Below are positions 44,491 to 55,250 of a stretch of DNA of 64,000 nt, piece by piece (position 1 is the first letter of the stretch; each line of letters starts with the position of its first letter). The translations under genes were made by a program, and so were the position numbers. Source of the DNA: Gloeomargaritales cyanobacterium VI4D9 (GTDB taxonomy: Bacteria > Cyanobacteriota > Cyanobacteriia > Gloeomargaritales > Gloeomargaritaceae); the NCBI GenBank assembly GCA_927797885.1, contig OV696605.1, positions 3,013,157-3,077,156 of the forward strand. The letters are read 5' to 3'. The notes under the pieces are model-generated. The model saw only the letters and a program-made list of their open reading frames with translations. It searched no databases and was not told where the DNA came from.

Positions 44491-46326
44491 GTGAATAAGA
44501 GGTGGCGCAACGTAGGTTTGTACGTGTTGCTGGCGATTGTGGTGGTGGCTTTGGGCACTGCCTTTTTTGACCGTCGTCCCCAGGTGGAGGTATGGCGTTA
44601 CAGCCAATTTGTGGATGCGGTGCAGGCGGGGCAGGTGGCGAAGGTAAGTATTACCTCAGACCGGACGCAGGCGGAAGTGGTGCGCCAAAACGGGGAACGG
44701 GTGATGGTGAATCTGCCCAATGACCCGGATTTGATCAACATTCTCACGGACAAAAATGTGGATATTTCCGTGATTCCCCGGCGAGAGGAAGGGTTTTGGT
44801 TCCGGGCGGTGAGCAGTTTGTTCCTGCCGGTGTTGTTGTTGGTGGGGTTATTCTTCCTACTGCGGCGGGCGCAGGCGGGGCCGGGTTCCCAGGCGATGAA
44901 TTTTGGCAAGTCCCGGGCGCGGGTGCACATGGAACCCCAAACCCAGGTGACCTTTGCGGATGTGGCGGGGATTGACCAGGCCAAGCTGGAGTTGGCGGAA
45001 GTGGTGGACTTTTTGAAAAATGCCGACCGGTTTACGGCCGTCGGGGCGAAAATTCCCAAGGGGGTCCTGCTGGTGGGGCCGCCGGGGACGGGGAAAACCC
45101 TGTTGGCACGGGCGGTGGCCGGGGAAGCGGGGGTGCCGTTTTTCAGCATTTCCGGTTCCGAATTTGTGGAAATGTTTGTCGGGGTCGGTGCATCCCGGGT
45201 GCGGGATTTGTTTGAGCAGGCCAAGCAAAATGCCCCTTGCATTGTGTTTATTGATGAAATTGATGCGGTGGGTCGCCAGCGGGGAGCCGGTTTGGGGGGT
45301 GGCAACGACGAGCGGGAGCAAACCCTGAACCAGCTTTTGACGGAAATGGACGGCTTTGAGGGCAACACGGGGATCATCATCATTGCGGCTACCAATCGCC
45401 CGGATGTCTTGGATGCGGCCTTGTTGCGGCCGGGGCGGTTTGACCGGCAGGTGGTGGTGGACCGTCCCGACTACAAGGGGCGGTTGGAGATTTTGCAAGT
45501 CCACGCCCGGGGGAAAGTCTTGGCTCCCGATGTGGATTTGGAGAAAATTGCCCGTCGCACGCCGGGGTTTACCGGCGCGGATTTGTCCAATTTGCTGAAT
45601 GAAGCGGCCATTTTGGCGGCGCGCCGTTCCTTGAACGAAATTTCGATGGACGAAATCAACGATGCCATTGACCGGGTGTTGGCGGGGCCGGAGAAGAAAG
45701 ACCGGATGATGAGCGAGCGGCGCAAAACCCTGGTGGCCTACCACGAAGCGGGTCATGCCCTCGTGGGGGCGTTGATGCCGGATTACGACCCGGTGCAAAA
45801 AATCAGCATCATTCCCCGGGGGCGGGCGGGGGGACTGACCTGGTTCACCCCCAACGAGGACCGCATGGATTCGGGTTTGTACAGCCGCAGTTATCTGCAA
45901 AGCCAGATGGCGGTGGCCCTCGGCGGCCGAGTAGCGGAAGAAATCGTCTTTGGGGAGGAGGAAGTCACCACCGGGGCGGCCAACGACCTGCAACAGGTGG
46001 CACGGGTGGCGCGGCAGATGGTGATGCGTTTTGGCATGAGCGACCGGGTGGGGCAGGTGTCCCTGGGGCGCAGCCAGGGCGGGATGTTCCTGGGGCGGGA
46101 AATTGCGATGGAGCGGGACTTTTCCGAGGAAACGGCAGCTCTGATTGACGAGGAGGTGCGCCTGTTGGTGGATGCGGCCTACAAACAGGCCAAGCAAGTC
46201 CTGACCAGCAACCGGGCGTTGTTGGACAAACTGGCGCAAATGCTGGTGGAAAAAGAAACCGTCGATGCGGAGGAACTGCAAAATCTGCTCGACAGCCATG
46301 AAGTGGTAATGGCGCCCATGATTTAA
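44491..46326 (+). CDS. ftsH: ATP-dependent zinc metalloprotease FtsH
   Basis: 611 residues. Two N-terminal membrane helices flank a small lumenal domain. The AAA domain has Walker [21 protein letters not shown], Walker [17 protein letters not shown] and [23 protein letters not shown]. The zinc site is [12 protein letters not shown] 44491 is selected because AAGGAG precedes it and the membrane helix then starts near residue 9; an upstream ATG lies in the hairpin region. Cyanobacterial FtsH complexes degrade damaged D1 or regulate Fur; which paralogue this is cannot be fixed, though the N-terminus looks like the Slr1604/FtsH3 group. Confidence 0.95.
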   Translation: MNKRWRNVGLYVLLAIVVVALGTAFFDRRPQVEVWRYSQFVDAVQAGQVAKVSITSDRTQAEVVRQNGERVMVNLPNDPDLINILTDKNVDISVIPRREEGFWFRAVSSLFLPVLLLVGLFFLLRRAQAGPGSQAMNFGKSRARVHMEPQTQVTFADVAGIDQAKLELAEVVDFLKNADRFTAVGAKIPKGVLLVGPPGTGKTLLARAVAGEAGVPFFSISGSEFVEMFVGVGASRVRDLFEQAKQNAPCIVFIDEIDAVGRQRGAGLGGGNDEREQTLNQLLTEMDGFEGNTGIIIIAATNRPDVLDAALLRPGRFDRQVVVDRPDYKGRLEILQVHARGKVLAPDVDLEKIARRTPGFTGADLSNLLNEAAILAARRSLNEISMDEINDAIDRVLAGPEKKDRMMSERRKTLVAYHEAGHALVGALMPDYDPVQKISIIPRGRAGGLTWFTPNEDRMDSGLYSRSYLQSQMAVALGGRVAEEIVFGEEEVTTGAANDLQQVARVARQMVMRFGMSDRVGQVSLGRSQGGMFLGREIAMERDFSEETAALIDEEVRLLVDAAYKQAKQVLTSNRALLDKLAQMLVEKETVDAEELQNLLDSHEVVMAPMI

Positions 46327-46376
46327 TCCCATTTTTGGGGAATGGGAGGGGTGACGTGGCGAGCGTTGCCCCTATT

Positions 46377-47483
46377 TTATTTTTGATAAATTTCTAACAG
46401 CGTTGTCCCCAATTTTTCTAAACTCAAATGACTTTCTGCAAACCGACGGCCATTCTGTCCCAGGCTTTGCCGTTCCGCTTGGCTGAAATTGGCTAACGTG
46501 ACGATGCGTTCTACTAAAGTTTCCGGTCGGGTGGGGTCAAAAATCAAACCGCACTGTGCCTGTTCAATAATCAACCTTTGGTCACTTACATCAGAAGCAA
46601 TAATCGGTCGTCCAGCGGCCAAATAATAGGAGAGTTTATAGGGGTATTGGCTCTCGGTGACGGCTCCCCCAATGCGACTGGAAATCAAAGCCTGACATTG
46701 ACTAAAAAAATGATTTTCTGCCCCCACAGGCACCCTGGGGATCACAGTGAGATTGCTAGGCAGGGGATCAGGGAGTTGAATTTTATAGAGATCAGGTTGA
46801 ATGCCCCCTAAGATGAAGTGGATATGCGGGTGATTTTTCAAGGTTTCAACCGCCTGTAGAATCAAATCAATTCCCTGCCAAAAACTGCCATTTCCCAGGT
46901 AGCCAAGGGTCAGGGTTTCACCACTAGGCCAGGGCATGGGTTGAATTACATTTAAGTCCACCGGCCCCCAAAGAACAGAAATTTTTTTCTCCAAATTCTG
47001 CCCAAACAATTGCATGATTAATTTCTTTTGACTGTAACTCATCGCAATAATATGATGGGCAAAACGCAGACTTAAAAAGTCTAAAAACTGAAATAGATTC
47101 CGAGCCAACCAACTCCCACGGGTCATTTCGTAACAGGTCAAGCCATGAATTTCCGTAATAATTTTTACCTGGGGATGGCACATTTTATAGAGCAGAGCGC
47201 TGAGAATTCCGGTGGGAGTCACTAGGTGAATCACATCCGGTTGGAATGCCTGGAGGGCGTGTAAAACCTGTGCAGTAAAACGGTCTAAACGAAAGCGGGG
47301 TTGCCGATGAGGACGGGGTTCCCAAACTTCGGAAATCACTTTGACATAAGCATCTCTACCCCCCGTAGCACAGACCAGTAATTCACAGTGATTATTCAGC
47401 ACTTGAGCCGTTATATTTGCCCGCACCGGTGTCCCTGATAATCGTGCTAAATCAAAGGGACAAATTAGAGCGACTTTAAGCAT
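46377..47483 (-). CDS. GT4-family glycosyltransferase
   Basis: 368 residues with a GT-B layout: LKVALICPFDLARLSGTPVR at the N-terminus, VIHLVTPTGILSALLYK, and a C-terminal donor site AAGRPIIASDVSDQRLIIEQ. The strict EX7E motif is weak. Together with the two upstream genes it forms a run of three glycosyltransferases, likely for an exopolysaccharide or glycolipid. It overlaps the preceding gene by 8 bp. Confidence 0.78.
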   Translation of the reverse strand: MLKVALICPFDLARLSGTPVRANITAQVLNNHCELLVCATGGRDAYVKVISEVWEPRPHRQPRFRLDRFTAQVLHALQAFQPDVIHLVTPTGILSALLYKMCHPQVKIITEIHGLTCYEMTRGSWLARNLFQFLDFLSLRFAHHIIAMSYSQKKLIMQLFGQNLEKKISVLWGPVDLNVIQPMPWPSGETLTLGYLGNGSFWQGIDLILQAVETLKNHPHIHFILGGIQPDLYKIQLPDPLPSNLTVIPRVPVGAENHFFSQCQALISSRIGGAVTESQYPYKLSYYLAAGRPIIASDVSDQRLIIEQAQCGLIFDPTRPETLVERIVTLANFSQAERQSLGQNGRRFAESHLSLEKLGTTLLEIYQK

Positions 47484-48576
47484 GGGTCAATTGCTGAAAT
47501 AACTGGAGTAAATTCTGAATAAGCCGGTCTAAACTATGGTATTTAATAATTTGTTGCCGGAGATAATCACCAATCATTTGCCGTTGTTTTTCCTCTAGTT
47601 CAAGAATCGCTGTTAATTTCTGTGCTAAATCCTGCGGGTTGGCGTGGGTGAATAATAACTGCTCCGCATAGATGCCCAAGGTTTCCCGAAACCCGGTATT
47701 TGCCGCCAAACAGACCTTGCCACAGGCCATTGCTTCTAGGGCTACCTTATCCCCAAAACCCGTTGGGGTTAGATTCACATAAACCGTACAACGCCGATAA
47801 ATCTCTGGTAATTCATACATCGAAACTGCTGGTTGAAATGTGACTACAGATGCTAAGTTTAATTGCTGGACTTGCGTGTAAAGAGATTGCACATAAATTT
47901 CATCCTGAGTGTTCGTAGGATTGCCCACAATCAGTAATTTAACCCGGTGGGATGTCTGAGAAATCAAATGACTGACTGCGGTAATTAATGTGCCGTAATC
48001 CTTCACCGGCGAAAGACGACCGACCGCTAAGATCAAAGGGCATCTTTCACTTATATTATTGGTAGTTGCCTGGTTAGTAAGTCTATTACTTAATGGTGCG
48101 AATAAATCCGTATCAATCCCCTGACCAACGACAACTAATTTATCAGGGCGATAGGGATAGGCAGTGGGAATACTGGTCACCATGCGGGTTGAAAAATGAT
48201 GCGCTAGTTTCAGGTTATTGGTTAAACTCGGATGGGCGTACCAGGTTACGATAGGAATGCCTAAAACGTTTAAGATAGGGGCGGCTAAATTGGTAAAAAT
48301 TGGGGTCATGTGCGAAAAACATAAATCAATGGATTGAGAGCGGAGAATTTGATATAAAAATCTGTAAAAACGCATGGCTCGCCGGGGTTCACTATAACCC
48401 CATTCCTTGCCTAGGGAATAGACCGTGATATTCTCTCGCAATTTTAATGCCCCGGAACGCATGGTAATCACATAAATCGTTGATACCTTTTCAGCTAGTT
48501 TATTTAACCAAAGTGTTGTAAATCCCAGGATCGGGTCATGGGCATCGGTCGCTAAGTTAAATACTAAAAGATTCAT
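47476..48576 (-). CDS. GT4-family glycosyltransferase
   Basis: 366 residues from ATG 48576 (MNLLVFNLATDAHDPILGFT). Donor-site features: GQGIDTDLFAPL, ILAVGRLSPVKDYGTLITAV and PTGFGDKVALEAMACGKVCL with the EX7E-type Glu. A 109-bp miniature element ends 1 bp upstream of the start codon, so expression may depend on a promoter within it or further up. It overlaps the downstream glycosyltransferase gene. Confidence 0.85.
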   Translation of the reverse strand: MNLLVFNLATDAHDPILGFTTLWLNKLAEKVSTIYVITMRSGALKLRENITVYSLGKEWGYSEPRRAMRFYRFLYQILRSQSIDLCFSHMTPIFTNLAAPILNVLGIPIVTWYAHPSLTNNLKLAHHFSTRMVTSIPTAYPYRPDKLVVVGQGIDTDLFAPLSNRLTNQATTNNISERCPLILAVGRLSPVKDYGTLITAVSHLISQTSHRVKLLIVGNPTNTQDEIYVQSLYTQVQQLNLASVVTFQPAVSMYELPEIYRRCTVYVNLTPTGFGDKVALEAMACGKVCLAANTGFRETLGIYAEQLLFTHANPQDLAQKLTAILELEEKQRQMIGDYLRQQIIKYHSLDRLIQNLLQLFQQLTHA

Positions 48577-48577
48577 A

Positions 48578-48686
48578 AGGGCATCTCTATTTATTTGAGC
48601 CAATCATAAATCTCATCGTTAGCATAACCATAGTACCCAGAACCAAGGGTGCTACGACCGCTAACTTTAAATTGATAGAAGTGCCC
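48578..48686. repeat. 109-bp miniature element with IS5-like ends, copy 2
   Basis: Ends AGGGCATCTCTA and TAGAAGTGCCC are imperfect inverted repeats. The sequence is an inverted relative of 17571-17680 (shared CGACCGCTAACTTT and AGAACCAAGGGTGC). It sits between two glycosyltransferase genes and has no reading frame. Confidence 0.7.
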
Positions 48687-48697
48687 ATAAATTTAAT

Positions 48698-49888
48698 CTA
48701 CAATTCAGATTGCATACATAACTGGCAAATCTTTTGGTAACCCTGATAATAAATTTCTGGGCTGAAATAACTTTGGACAAACTCCCGTCCCCGTTGACCC
48801 ATTGCCACTACTTCATCAGGGTTTTCTAGTAAATAAATCATTTTTTCTGCTAGAGCATTGGCATCACCCGGTGGTACTAAAAAACCCGTTAGACCATCTT
48901 GAATAATATCAGGGATACCGCCAACATTAGTGCCAATTACAGGCGTACCTGCCGCCATTGCTTCGATCAAAACCCGCCCCAGACCTTCTGAGAGGGAAGG
49001 AAGCACTAAAACCGTACTTTGGGCAATTTGATGACAGAGTTCCTGTTGCGGCATTTCCGGTAAGAAAATCACCTTTGCTGATAATTGCTGTACGGTAATC
49101 TGCTGTTTGAGGGATTGGAAATAATCGGGATTTTCCGGGCGACCGATGATGTGTAATTCACTCGCTGGTACCCTGCCCACCACTTGAGCAAACGCTGTAA
49201 TTAGATGGGTTAATCCCTTACGGGGAATCAAAACCCCTACATACACAACGGTTAATTGTTTCGATGTCACTTGAGAACCCGCCGACCAAAAGGAACTTAT
49301 ATCTGTCCAAGCCATAAACTCGACGATTGGAGTATCCGGGTCATATCGTTTTAATTGTTCTCGCACCGCATGGGAAATCGAGCGTAGAACATCGGCTTGG
49401 TTAAGAGTAGTATAGGCAACGCTTTGCATAAGTTTTTTGTATAAATTCGCCAATAAAACCCGCCGTTGGAGAAATAAGTAGTTTTCAAAATCCCCATGAC
49501 TTTCCACCACTAAGGATAGGGAATAACCCCACCATTTAACTAAATTTTTTACCCAGACTGCCGCTAATGCCTCATAGGGACTTTGGGCAATAACAATTTG
49601 AATTTTATGGCGGATAACCAACCGGAGCAGAATTATAGGAGTAATCGTATAAAACTGAATGTATCGTAATAGGGGAACAGGTAAATTTGCTAATAGATAA
49701 AAGTTGGCTGACTGGTGAAAAAAATGGGGTCGCCAATCTATAGAAAATCCGATTACAAATAACGTGCCTAAATTTTTGAGTAACGCAAACTTTTTTTGAT
49801 AAGTAACACTCAACGGATAGGTATAACGGGCACCGCCAAGGAAGCAGATTTTGAAATTTTTTGGCTCTTGGTGACAATCGGTCATCAA
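48698..49888 (-). CDS. GT4-family glycosyltransferase
   Basis: 396 residues. The N-terminal domain is hydrophobic in places (IQFYTITPIILLRLVIRHKI), suggesting membrane contact. The C-terminal donor domain shows VVYVGVLIPRKGLTHLITAF, SLSEGLGRVLIEAMAAGTPV (clear EX7E) and GLTGFLVPPGDANALAEKM. Lower GC than the ribosomal genes. First of three consecutive glycosyltransferase genes on this strand. Confidence 0.87.
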   Translation of the reverse strand: MMTDCHQEPKNFKICFLGGARYTYPLSVTYQKKFALLKNLGTLFVIGFSIDWRPHFFHQSANFYLLANLPVPLLRYIQFYTITPIILLRLVIRHKIQIVIAQSPYEALAAVWVKNLVKWWGYSLSLVVESHGDFENYLFLQRRVLLANLYKKLMQSVAYTTLNQADVLRSISHAVREQLKRYDPDTPIVEFMAWTDISSFWSAGSQVTSKQLTVVYVGVLIPRKGLTHLITAFAQVVGRVPASELHIIGRPENPDYFQSLKQQITVQQLSAKVIFLPEMPQQELCHQIAQSTVLVLPSLSEGLGRVLIEAMAAGTPVIGTNVGGIPDIIQDGLTGFLVPPGDANALAEKMIYLLENPDEVVAMGQRGREFVQSYFSPEIYYQGYQKICQLCMQSEL

Positions 49889-50305
49889 AGTAGGGAACGA
49901 TGCTGTATTTCAGAACCATCATATAGTAATCTCATCCTATAGTACGGGTGGCAAAGCGGTAGTGCCATCCAAGTAATTGTTTTATTATTACAATTTTACT
50001 ACAGTTAGCATCATGCTTCGCTAACGGAATGGATGCCATTGCAGACGGTAAGCTTCGTACGGTAAATTGGGGGGTTGATTCCCGGCAAGCCTGATCTTAT
50101 TCGCATTTGAGCAATGTCTAACCCGACATTCACCCATGACTTCCAGAGGGTTCCCTGGAGAAGTAACGCTACCTAGCCCCTATGGCTCAGAGCCACACTA
50201 TTTCTGCGACACGCAGGCTATCGCTATCAGAGTCCTTGTTACCAGTTCCTGAGCATTACAAAGATAGTACTACCCACTGCTGTACCCTATTAATTTCAAA
50301 CCCAT
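49889..50305. other. Intergenic region, no gene seen
   Basis: 417 bases without a supported gene. It contains a hairpin GTTAGC (50004-50009) with GCTAAC (50020-50025) around ATCATGCTTC, and GTGCCATCCAAGTAAT near 49960, which resembles GTGCCGTCCAAGTAATC at about 51534. These look like decayed dispersed repeats. Confidence 0.55.
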
Positions 50306-51025
50306 TCAAGCCCCGACCAACAGAGCATATCGTTGCTCCACTACCGGCCAATTGGCCACTTGCCACCAGGCTTTGAGGTAATCCGCCCGCCGGTTTTGGT
50401 AATTGAGATAATAGGCGTGTTCCCAGACGTCATTGCCTAGTAGGGGTGTGAATCCCACACTCACTGGACTGTCTTGGTTGGGGGTCGTCATAATTTGTAA
50501 CTGGCCGGTTTTGTCCCCCACTAACCACACCCAACCACTGCCAAATACTCGGGTTCCCGCCTCGGTAAATGCCTGTTGAAAGGTCTCCAAATCCCCAAAA
50601 TTTTTTGCCAAAGCTGATGCCAATGCCCCGGTGGGCACACCCGTCTGCGGCGGTCGCATACTCTCCCAAAACAGGCTGTGATTGTAATGCCCGCCCCCGT
50701 GATTCCGCACGGCTGTCTGAATATCTGTCGGTATTTTATCTAAATTTTGTAATAACTGTTCTACCGATTGCGCCCCCAGTTCAGGATGTTTGGTAATGGC
50801 CGCATTCAGGGCTTTCACGTAAGCCGCATGGTGTTTGTCATGGTGGAACATCATGGTGCGCCGGTCAATCACCGGTTCGAGAGCATCATAGGTATAGGGG
50901 AGTGGGGGTACAGTGAAGGCGGAAATTTGCAATTGGGAGGTGTCTGCCCCAGCGGGTTTTGCGCCCAAACTCCCCAAACAGGCCAACGCCAATCCCCCAC
51001 AAAGCACCTGCCGCCGGTGTAGCAT
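50306..51025 (-). CDS. sodA: Exported superoxide dismutase, manganese type
   Basis: 239 residues. The N-terminus HRRQVLCGGLALACLGSL is a signal peptide (possibly Tat-type) ending near KPAGA. The SOD core has metal ligands in MMFHHDKHHAAYVKALN, GGGHYNHSLFW, and NDVWEHAYYLNYQNRRADYL. The GGGH motif together with Gln in NQDSPVSVG points to the Mn rather than Fe type (family knowledge). ATG 51025 is preceded by GAGGGAGAGG. It removes superoxide at the thylakoid lumen or periplasm. It is divergent from psaC. Confidence 0.9.
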   Translation of the reverse strand: MLHRRQVLCGGLALACLGSLGAKPAGADTSQLQISAFTVPPLPYTYDALEPVIDRRTMMFHHDKHHAAYVKALNAAITKHPELGAQSVEQLLQNLDKIPTDIQTAVRNHGGGHYNHSLFWESMRPPQTGVPTGALASALAKNFGDLETFQQAFTEAGTRVFGSGWVWLVGDKTGQLQIMTTPNQDSPVSVGFTPLLGNDVWEHAYYLNYQNRRADYLKAWWQVANWPVVEQRYALLVGA

Positions 51026-51135
51026 CCTTACCTCTCCCTCGGTTGAATACCCATCCCTAATGAATTGTAACTGGAGCCATTCGTTAAATTCCTTGAAGAT
51101 TCCTGACAGAATGTCCGGGTCACGCCTGGGAGTGC

Positions 51136-51141
51136 TATAGA
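51136..51141 (+). promoter_or_regulatory. Candidate -10 element of psaC
   Basis: TATAGA preceded by TGC (extended -10 style) lies about 40 bp before the psaC ATG. No good -35 is at the usual distance. Confidence 0.3.
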
Positions 51142-51161
51142 CTGGGATGCTAGAAACCTGA

Positions 51162-51425
<264 letters not shown>

Positions 51426-51601
51426 CGTCCTGGTAGGGGGTATGGTCGGAAGCTCCCGTCTGTACCCCACAACGGGATCAAGAAATCAAAGTTTCTAGCA
51501 ATTCCAGTCATAGATGGGGTACGTCCGTCAGTCGTGCCGTCCAAGTAATCATTGGCGGTTCCCCTGCGACCTCTGTTTTGTTCTCATTTGGGATCGCTCT
51601 A

Positions 51602-51712
51602 AGGGCACCTCTATTAATTCAGGGCTATTGAGAATGACCCCTGCGTTATTGATAATTGCCGAAGAAAGAATGGGGCTTCCGAGCCTGTCATGTAAGTACA
51701 AAAACCAATAAA
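51602..51712. repeat. IS5-end-like miniature remnant
   Basis: Starts AGGGCACCTCTATTAATTC. The part TTATTGATAATTG to GTAAGTACAAAAACCAATAAAT is related to 60757-60846, which ends in AGAGGTGTCC. The right inverted repeat has been lost where the small repeat begins. Confidence 0.55.
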
Positions 51713-51814
51713 TATAGCAATCCTATTTGATTAACCAACAAAAATTTCCCAGAACCAAGGACGGGGGCGGTGCCCCTGCGACCCTCTGTTCCATGCTCAT
51801 TTAGGATTGCTATA
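51713..51814 (+). repeat. Small inverted-repeat element (ATAGCAATCC family), well preserved
   Basis: Ends TATAGCAATCCTATTTGATT and TCATTTAGGATTGCTATA. The core GGGGGCGGTGCCCCTGCGAC follows CCCAGAACCAAGGAC. This is the clearest example of the family in the window. Confidence 0.85.
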
Positions 51815-51906
51815 GAGGTTCCCATAATTAATCCTAGTATGTACATATGAAACACGCTATAAAATTTAGGGTATTATTGGTGGTTGGGATGGTGGACTAA
51901 AAAAAT

Positions 51907-52731
51907 ATGAAGATTATCCATTACGATGGCGAGCGGTTGGTGGCAGAGACACTTTCTCTGAGTTTGCGTTGGAAATGGATTGTATTTATTTTTTTTAGTC
52001 TTTTATGGCTGGGGATAGGCGGGGGGATTATTGCCCAAACCCGCTCTATTCGCTGTGAAAAGATTGAACCCAATCTTACCAACTGTCAAATCATAAACAC
52101 TTTTTTTTGGGGGGCAATCCGACGAATCCAAAAGGTTAATGGTGTCCAGCGAGCGTTTGTGGATGAAGAAATTGGTTATAGTGATGCCAGTCAGTTTCCT
52201 ATCTATCGGGTATTTTTACAGATTAATGATGCCACAGAGGTTCCTGTCACGGATTGGGAACGGAGTTCTGATTATACAAACCAGGTCAAAAATTCCCTGG
52301 AAACATTCCTCAAATCCGAAAGAACAAACTATCAATTTGACCTGAATAATTATCGTAATATCGTGGGAGCGATATTTTTTATCTTTTTGAACTTTTTTAA
52401 TCTGATGTTTTTTATTGGCACTCCCTATCGAGAACGAATTATTTTGAGTAAAACCGATAACAGTGTCCTATTGATTACGTACTGTGTACTTGCTACCCTA
52501 AAAAAATCCCTTGTTTTAGACCAAGTTTCCCTACAGTTGAAAGAAGAAACGGACAGTGACAATGACACAGTTTATACGGTTGTCCTCAACACTCCTGGGA
52601 TTGGGGATAAAAGTTATCGGCTAAAATCCAGCGGCAATCGTCAAGAAGTTGAAGACTATTGGCGGTTTGATCCCGATATTCAAACACTCAAAGAATTTGT
52701 CCGATCTGAAGAACTCCTTCCGCCAACTTAA
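51907..52731 (+). CDS. Hypothetical membrane protein
   Basis: 274 residues. Two hydrophobic segments near residues 22-45 (WIVFIFFSLLWLGIGGGIIA) and 150-175 (IVGAIFFIFLNFFNLMFFIG) frame a soluble domain; a C-terminal soluble domain follows. No family recognised. Low GC compared with neighbours, suggesting acquisition or fast evolution. It lies 13 bp upstream of the tRNA-Leu gene on the opposite strand. Confidence 0.65.
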   Translation: MKIIHYDGERLVAETLSLSLRWKWIVFIFFSLLWLGIGGGIIAQTRSIRCEKIEPNLTNCQIINTFFWGAIRRIQKVNGVQRAFVDEEIGYSDASQFPIYRVFLQINDATEVPVTDWERSSDYTNQVKNSLETFLKSERTNYQFDLNNYRNIVGAIFFIFLNFFNLMFFIGTPYRERIILSKTDNSVLLITYCVLATLKKSLVLDQVSLQLKEETDSDNDTVYTVVLNTPGIGDKSYRLKSSGNRQEVEDYWRFDPDIQTLKEFVRSEELLPPT

Positions 52732-52744
52732 CCACATTTGACGA

Positions 52745-52824
<80 letters not shown>

Positions 52825-52836
52825 AGGCATTCTTTA

Positions 52837-53193
52837 TTATAAAGGCAACAAACGTAGGTTAAATTCGCAGGAGTGTTGCGCTTGTAAATGAGCCAATAGA
52901 CCTTGCCCCTGCTGAATTAATCCCTCAAAATCCCACCCAGACGGCAATTCCTGACAACGGCGCAACCGGCTCAACCCCTCCCCCAAAAGCAACATAGCTC
53001 CCCGCTGATTGCCATTGCCCAGGTGATAACCCGCCACCGCCATTTGCAATAGTCCTTGATAAAGCGTGCGTTCTGGCTCTATCGCTTCCATCCATAGGGC
53101 TTCCAGGGTGTCATGGCAGGCGTAGTATTCCCCTTGATTAAATTGGGCAATCGCCTGTAAAAATTCGGGGGGATAATGATTCCAATGATTCAT
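52837..53193 (-). CDS. DUF309-domain protein
   Basis: 118 residues, all-helical DUF309 fold with the signature [20 protein letters not shown] and [20 protein letters not shown]. Function unknown in the family. ATG 53193 overlaps the aspS stop (ATGA on the minus strand), so translation is coupled to aspS. Confidence 0.85.
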   Translation of the reverse strand: MNHWNHYPPEFLQAIAQFNQGEYYACHDTLEALWMEAIEPERTLYQGLLQMAVAGYHLGNGNQRGAMLLLGEGLSRLRRCQELPSGWDFEGLIQQGQGLLAHLQAQHSCEFNLRLLPL

Positions 53194-55043
53194 GAGGTGC
53201 TGGGCAATTCCGAACGCACATGGAGTTCCTTTAATTGTTCTGGCAGAACTGCCGCCGGAGCATCGGTGAGTAAATCCCGTGCCTGCTGCGTCTTGGGAAA
53301 AGCCATCACCTCTCGAATCGAATCTTCCCCGGCTAAGAGCATGACCCACCGATCCAAACCATAGGCAATTCCCCCATGCGGTGGTGCGCCATACTCTAAT
53401 GCTTCTAATAAAAAACCAAATTTCTCTTCATACTCAGCAGGGGATAAACCAATCAAATTAAAGATTTTTTCCTGGGTGGAACGTTGGTAATTCCGCAAAC
53501 TGCCGCCCCCAATTTCCGTGCCATTCCACACCAAATCATAGGCTAAGGCTCTGGCGGTTTCCAAATGCTCTAGATCGTCCGGGTGCGGGGCAGTAAAAGG
53601 ATGGTGCAATGCTTCGTAACGTTGTTGTTCTGGGTTCCATTCCACTAGGGGAAAATCTACTATCCACAAAAGGGAAACCGCTTGGGGATCAATTAAATCT
53701 AATTCTCTTCCCAGGTGTTGCCGCAAATGATCCAGGGATTTATTCACTAAATGGGCAGAGCCAGCCCCAAAGAGTAGTAAATCCCCCGGTTGGGCGTGGG
53801 TACGTTCTAAGATGGCTTGTTTTTGCGCCTCAGTTAAATGCTCTTTAATTGCCCCAATTGTATCAAGTTCAAATCCCTCTCGCACTCGAATATAGGCTAA
53901 CCCTTTGCCCCCTGCTTCTGTGACCAACTTGAATAAATCACCGCCGGGTTTGATCCGCACATTGGAAATTTTTTCATTGCCGCCAGGAACAGGTAAAATT
54001 TTTACCAATCCCCCATTTTGAACCGCTTCCCGAAAGACCCGAAATCCTGAGTCTGCTAATACATCGGAAACATTGACTAATTTCAGATCAAATCGGGTAT
54101 CGGGGCGGTCGGTGCCGTACCATTCCATTGCTTGCTGATAGGTTAAACGGGGAAAAGGTGCGGTTAATTCTATCCCCTTAATTTTATAAAACACATGGCA
54201 GACCAATTCTTCGTTAATTTGCAACATTGCTGGGAGGGAAATAAAACTCAATTCCATGTCCAACTGGGTAAATTCCGGTTGCCGATCCGCCCGTAAATCC
54301 TCATCCCGAAAACACCGGGCAATTTGATAGTAACGGTCGCACCCGCCCACCATCAGTAATTGCTTAAATAGCTGAGGGGATTGGGGCAACGCATACCACT
54401 GCCCTGGATAAATGCGGGAGGGAACCAGATAATCCCGTGCGCCTTCGGGGGTAGAACGGGTGAGCATGGGGGTTTCCACTTCCAAAAAACCCAGCCGGTC
54501 TTCCAAATAACGACGAATACATTGCACGACCCGATGACGCAGGCGGAGGTTCTGCTGTAATTTGTCCCCACGAATGGTCAAATAACGATATTTCAAACGC
54601 AATTCTTCCCGCACCGGATCACCCCCGGACGGCAAAAACGGCAAAGGACGGGTCACGGGGTTCAAAACTACCAACTCAGTCGCATAGATTTCCAGGGCAC
54701 CGGTGGGTAAACGGGGATTTTCCGAACCCGACGGTCGCTGACTGACTGTGCCGCCAATCTGCACTACTGATTCCAACCGCAATTGTTGCGCCACCGGGTA
54801 GGATGCTGGCGTGCGTTCCGGGTCACTGACAATCTGTACCCGGCCGGTGTAATCCCGCAGGTCAAAAAAAATTACCCCTCCATGATCCCGGTAATATTCC
54901 ACCCAGCCACATAGTTGCACCGCTTGCCCCACCTCGGCTGAGCTAATCTGGCCACACAAATGACTACGCACGGAATTTTCCCCTTGGGATGGCTTTCCTA
55001 TGGTAACTCGTAGGTGAGAAGCTGGATCATCGGGTTGCCTCAA
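53190..55043 (-). CDS. aspS: Aspartyl-tRNA synthetase
   Basis: 617 residues, bacterial-type AspRS. OB-fold anticodon domain ([20 protein letters not shown]), class II motif 2 [18 protein letters not shown], a GAD insert, and motif 3 [34 protein letters not shown] and [15 protein letters not shown] are conserved. ATG 55043 gives a leader of about 20 residues; a GTG near 54975 would begin nearer the conserved core and is a real alternative. Whether it also charges tRNA-Asn is not visible. Confidence 0.94.
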   Translation of the reverse strand: MRQPDDPASHLRVTIGKPSQGENSVRSHLCGQISSAEVGQAVQLCGWVEYYRDHGGVIFFDLRDYTGRVQIVSDPERTPASYPVAQQLRLESVVQIGGTVSQRPSGSENPRLPTGALEIYATELVVLNPVTRPLPFLPSGGDPVREELRLKYRYLTIRGDKLQQNLRLRHRVVQCIRRYLEDRLGFLEVETPMLTRSTPEGARDYLVPSRIYPGQWYALPQSPQLFKQLLMVGGCDRYYQIARCFRDEDLRADRQPEFTQLDMELSFISLPAMLQINEELVCHVFYKIKGIELTAPFPRLTYQQAMEWYGTDRPDTRFDLKLVNVSDVLADSGFRVFREAVQNGGLVKILPVPGGNEKISNVRIKPGGDLFKLVTEAGGKGLAYIRVREGFELDTIGAIKEHLTEAQKQAILERTHAQPGDLLLFGAGSAHLVNKSLDHLRQHLGRELDLIDPQAVSLLWIVDFPLVEWNPEQQRYEALHHPFTAPHPDDLEHLETARALAYDLVWNGTEIGGGSLRNYQRSTQEKIFNLIGLSPAEYEEKFGFLLEALEYGAPPHGGIAYGLDRWVMLLAGEDSIREVMAFPKTQQARDLLTDAPAAVLPEQLKELHVRSELPSTS

Positions 55044-55163
55044 TAGGGCAGTCCCAGAAGATTTCCGTGAATCATGACATCTCTTAGAATCAAATATGGG
55101 GACAGCGCCCCTGCAACCCTTTCATAATGATAGCGTGGCGTAATCATCCTTAGTTAGGATTCC

Positions 55164-55250
55164 TATAACAATCTTATTTGATAATTCCCCAGAACCAAAG
55201 ATGGGGGCGGTGCCCCTGCGACCAACGTTCCAAACTCATTTAGGATTACT
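55164..55250 (+). repeat. Small inverted-repeat element (ATAGCAATCC family)
   Basis: Starts TATAACAATCTTATTTGATA, core GGGGGCGGTGCCCCTGCGAC, ends CTCATTTAGGATTACTG. The right end joins directly to the interrupted IS630 reading frame. Confidence 0.75.

Larger units (their letters stand above)
51426..51906. other. Intergenic region filled with decayed repeats
   Basis: 481 bases between psaC and a hypothetical gene. It holds a degenerate segment (51507-51600, ending CTCATTTGGGATCGCTCT), an IS5-like end remnant (51602-51712) and a well-preserved small repeat (51713-51814). No gene is supported. Confidence 0.65.

Noticed and set aside
46328-46346. Terminator between ftsH and the glycosyltransferase gene (CCCATT/AATGGG)
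   Set aside because: The stem is only 6 bp and no T-run follows on either strand.
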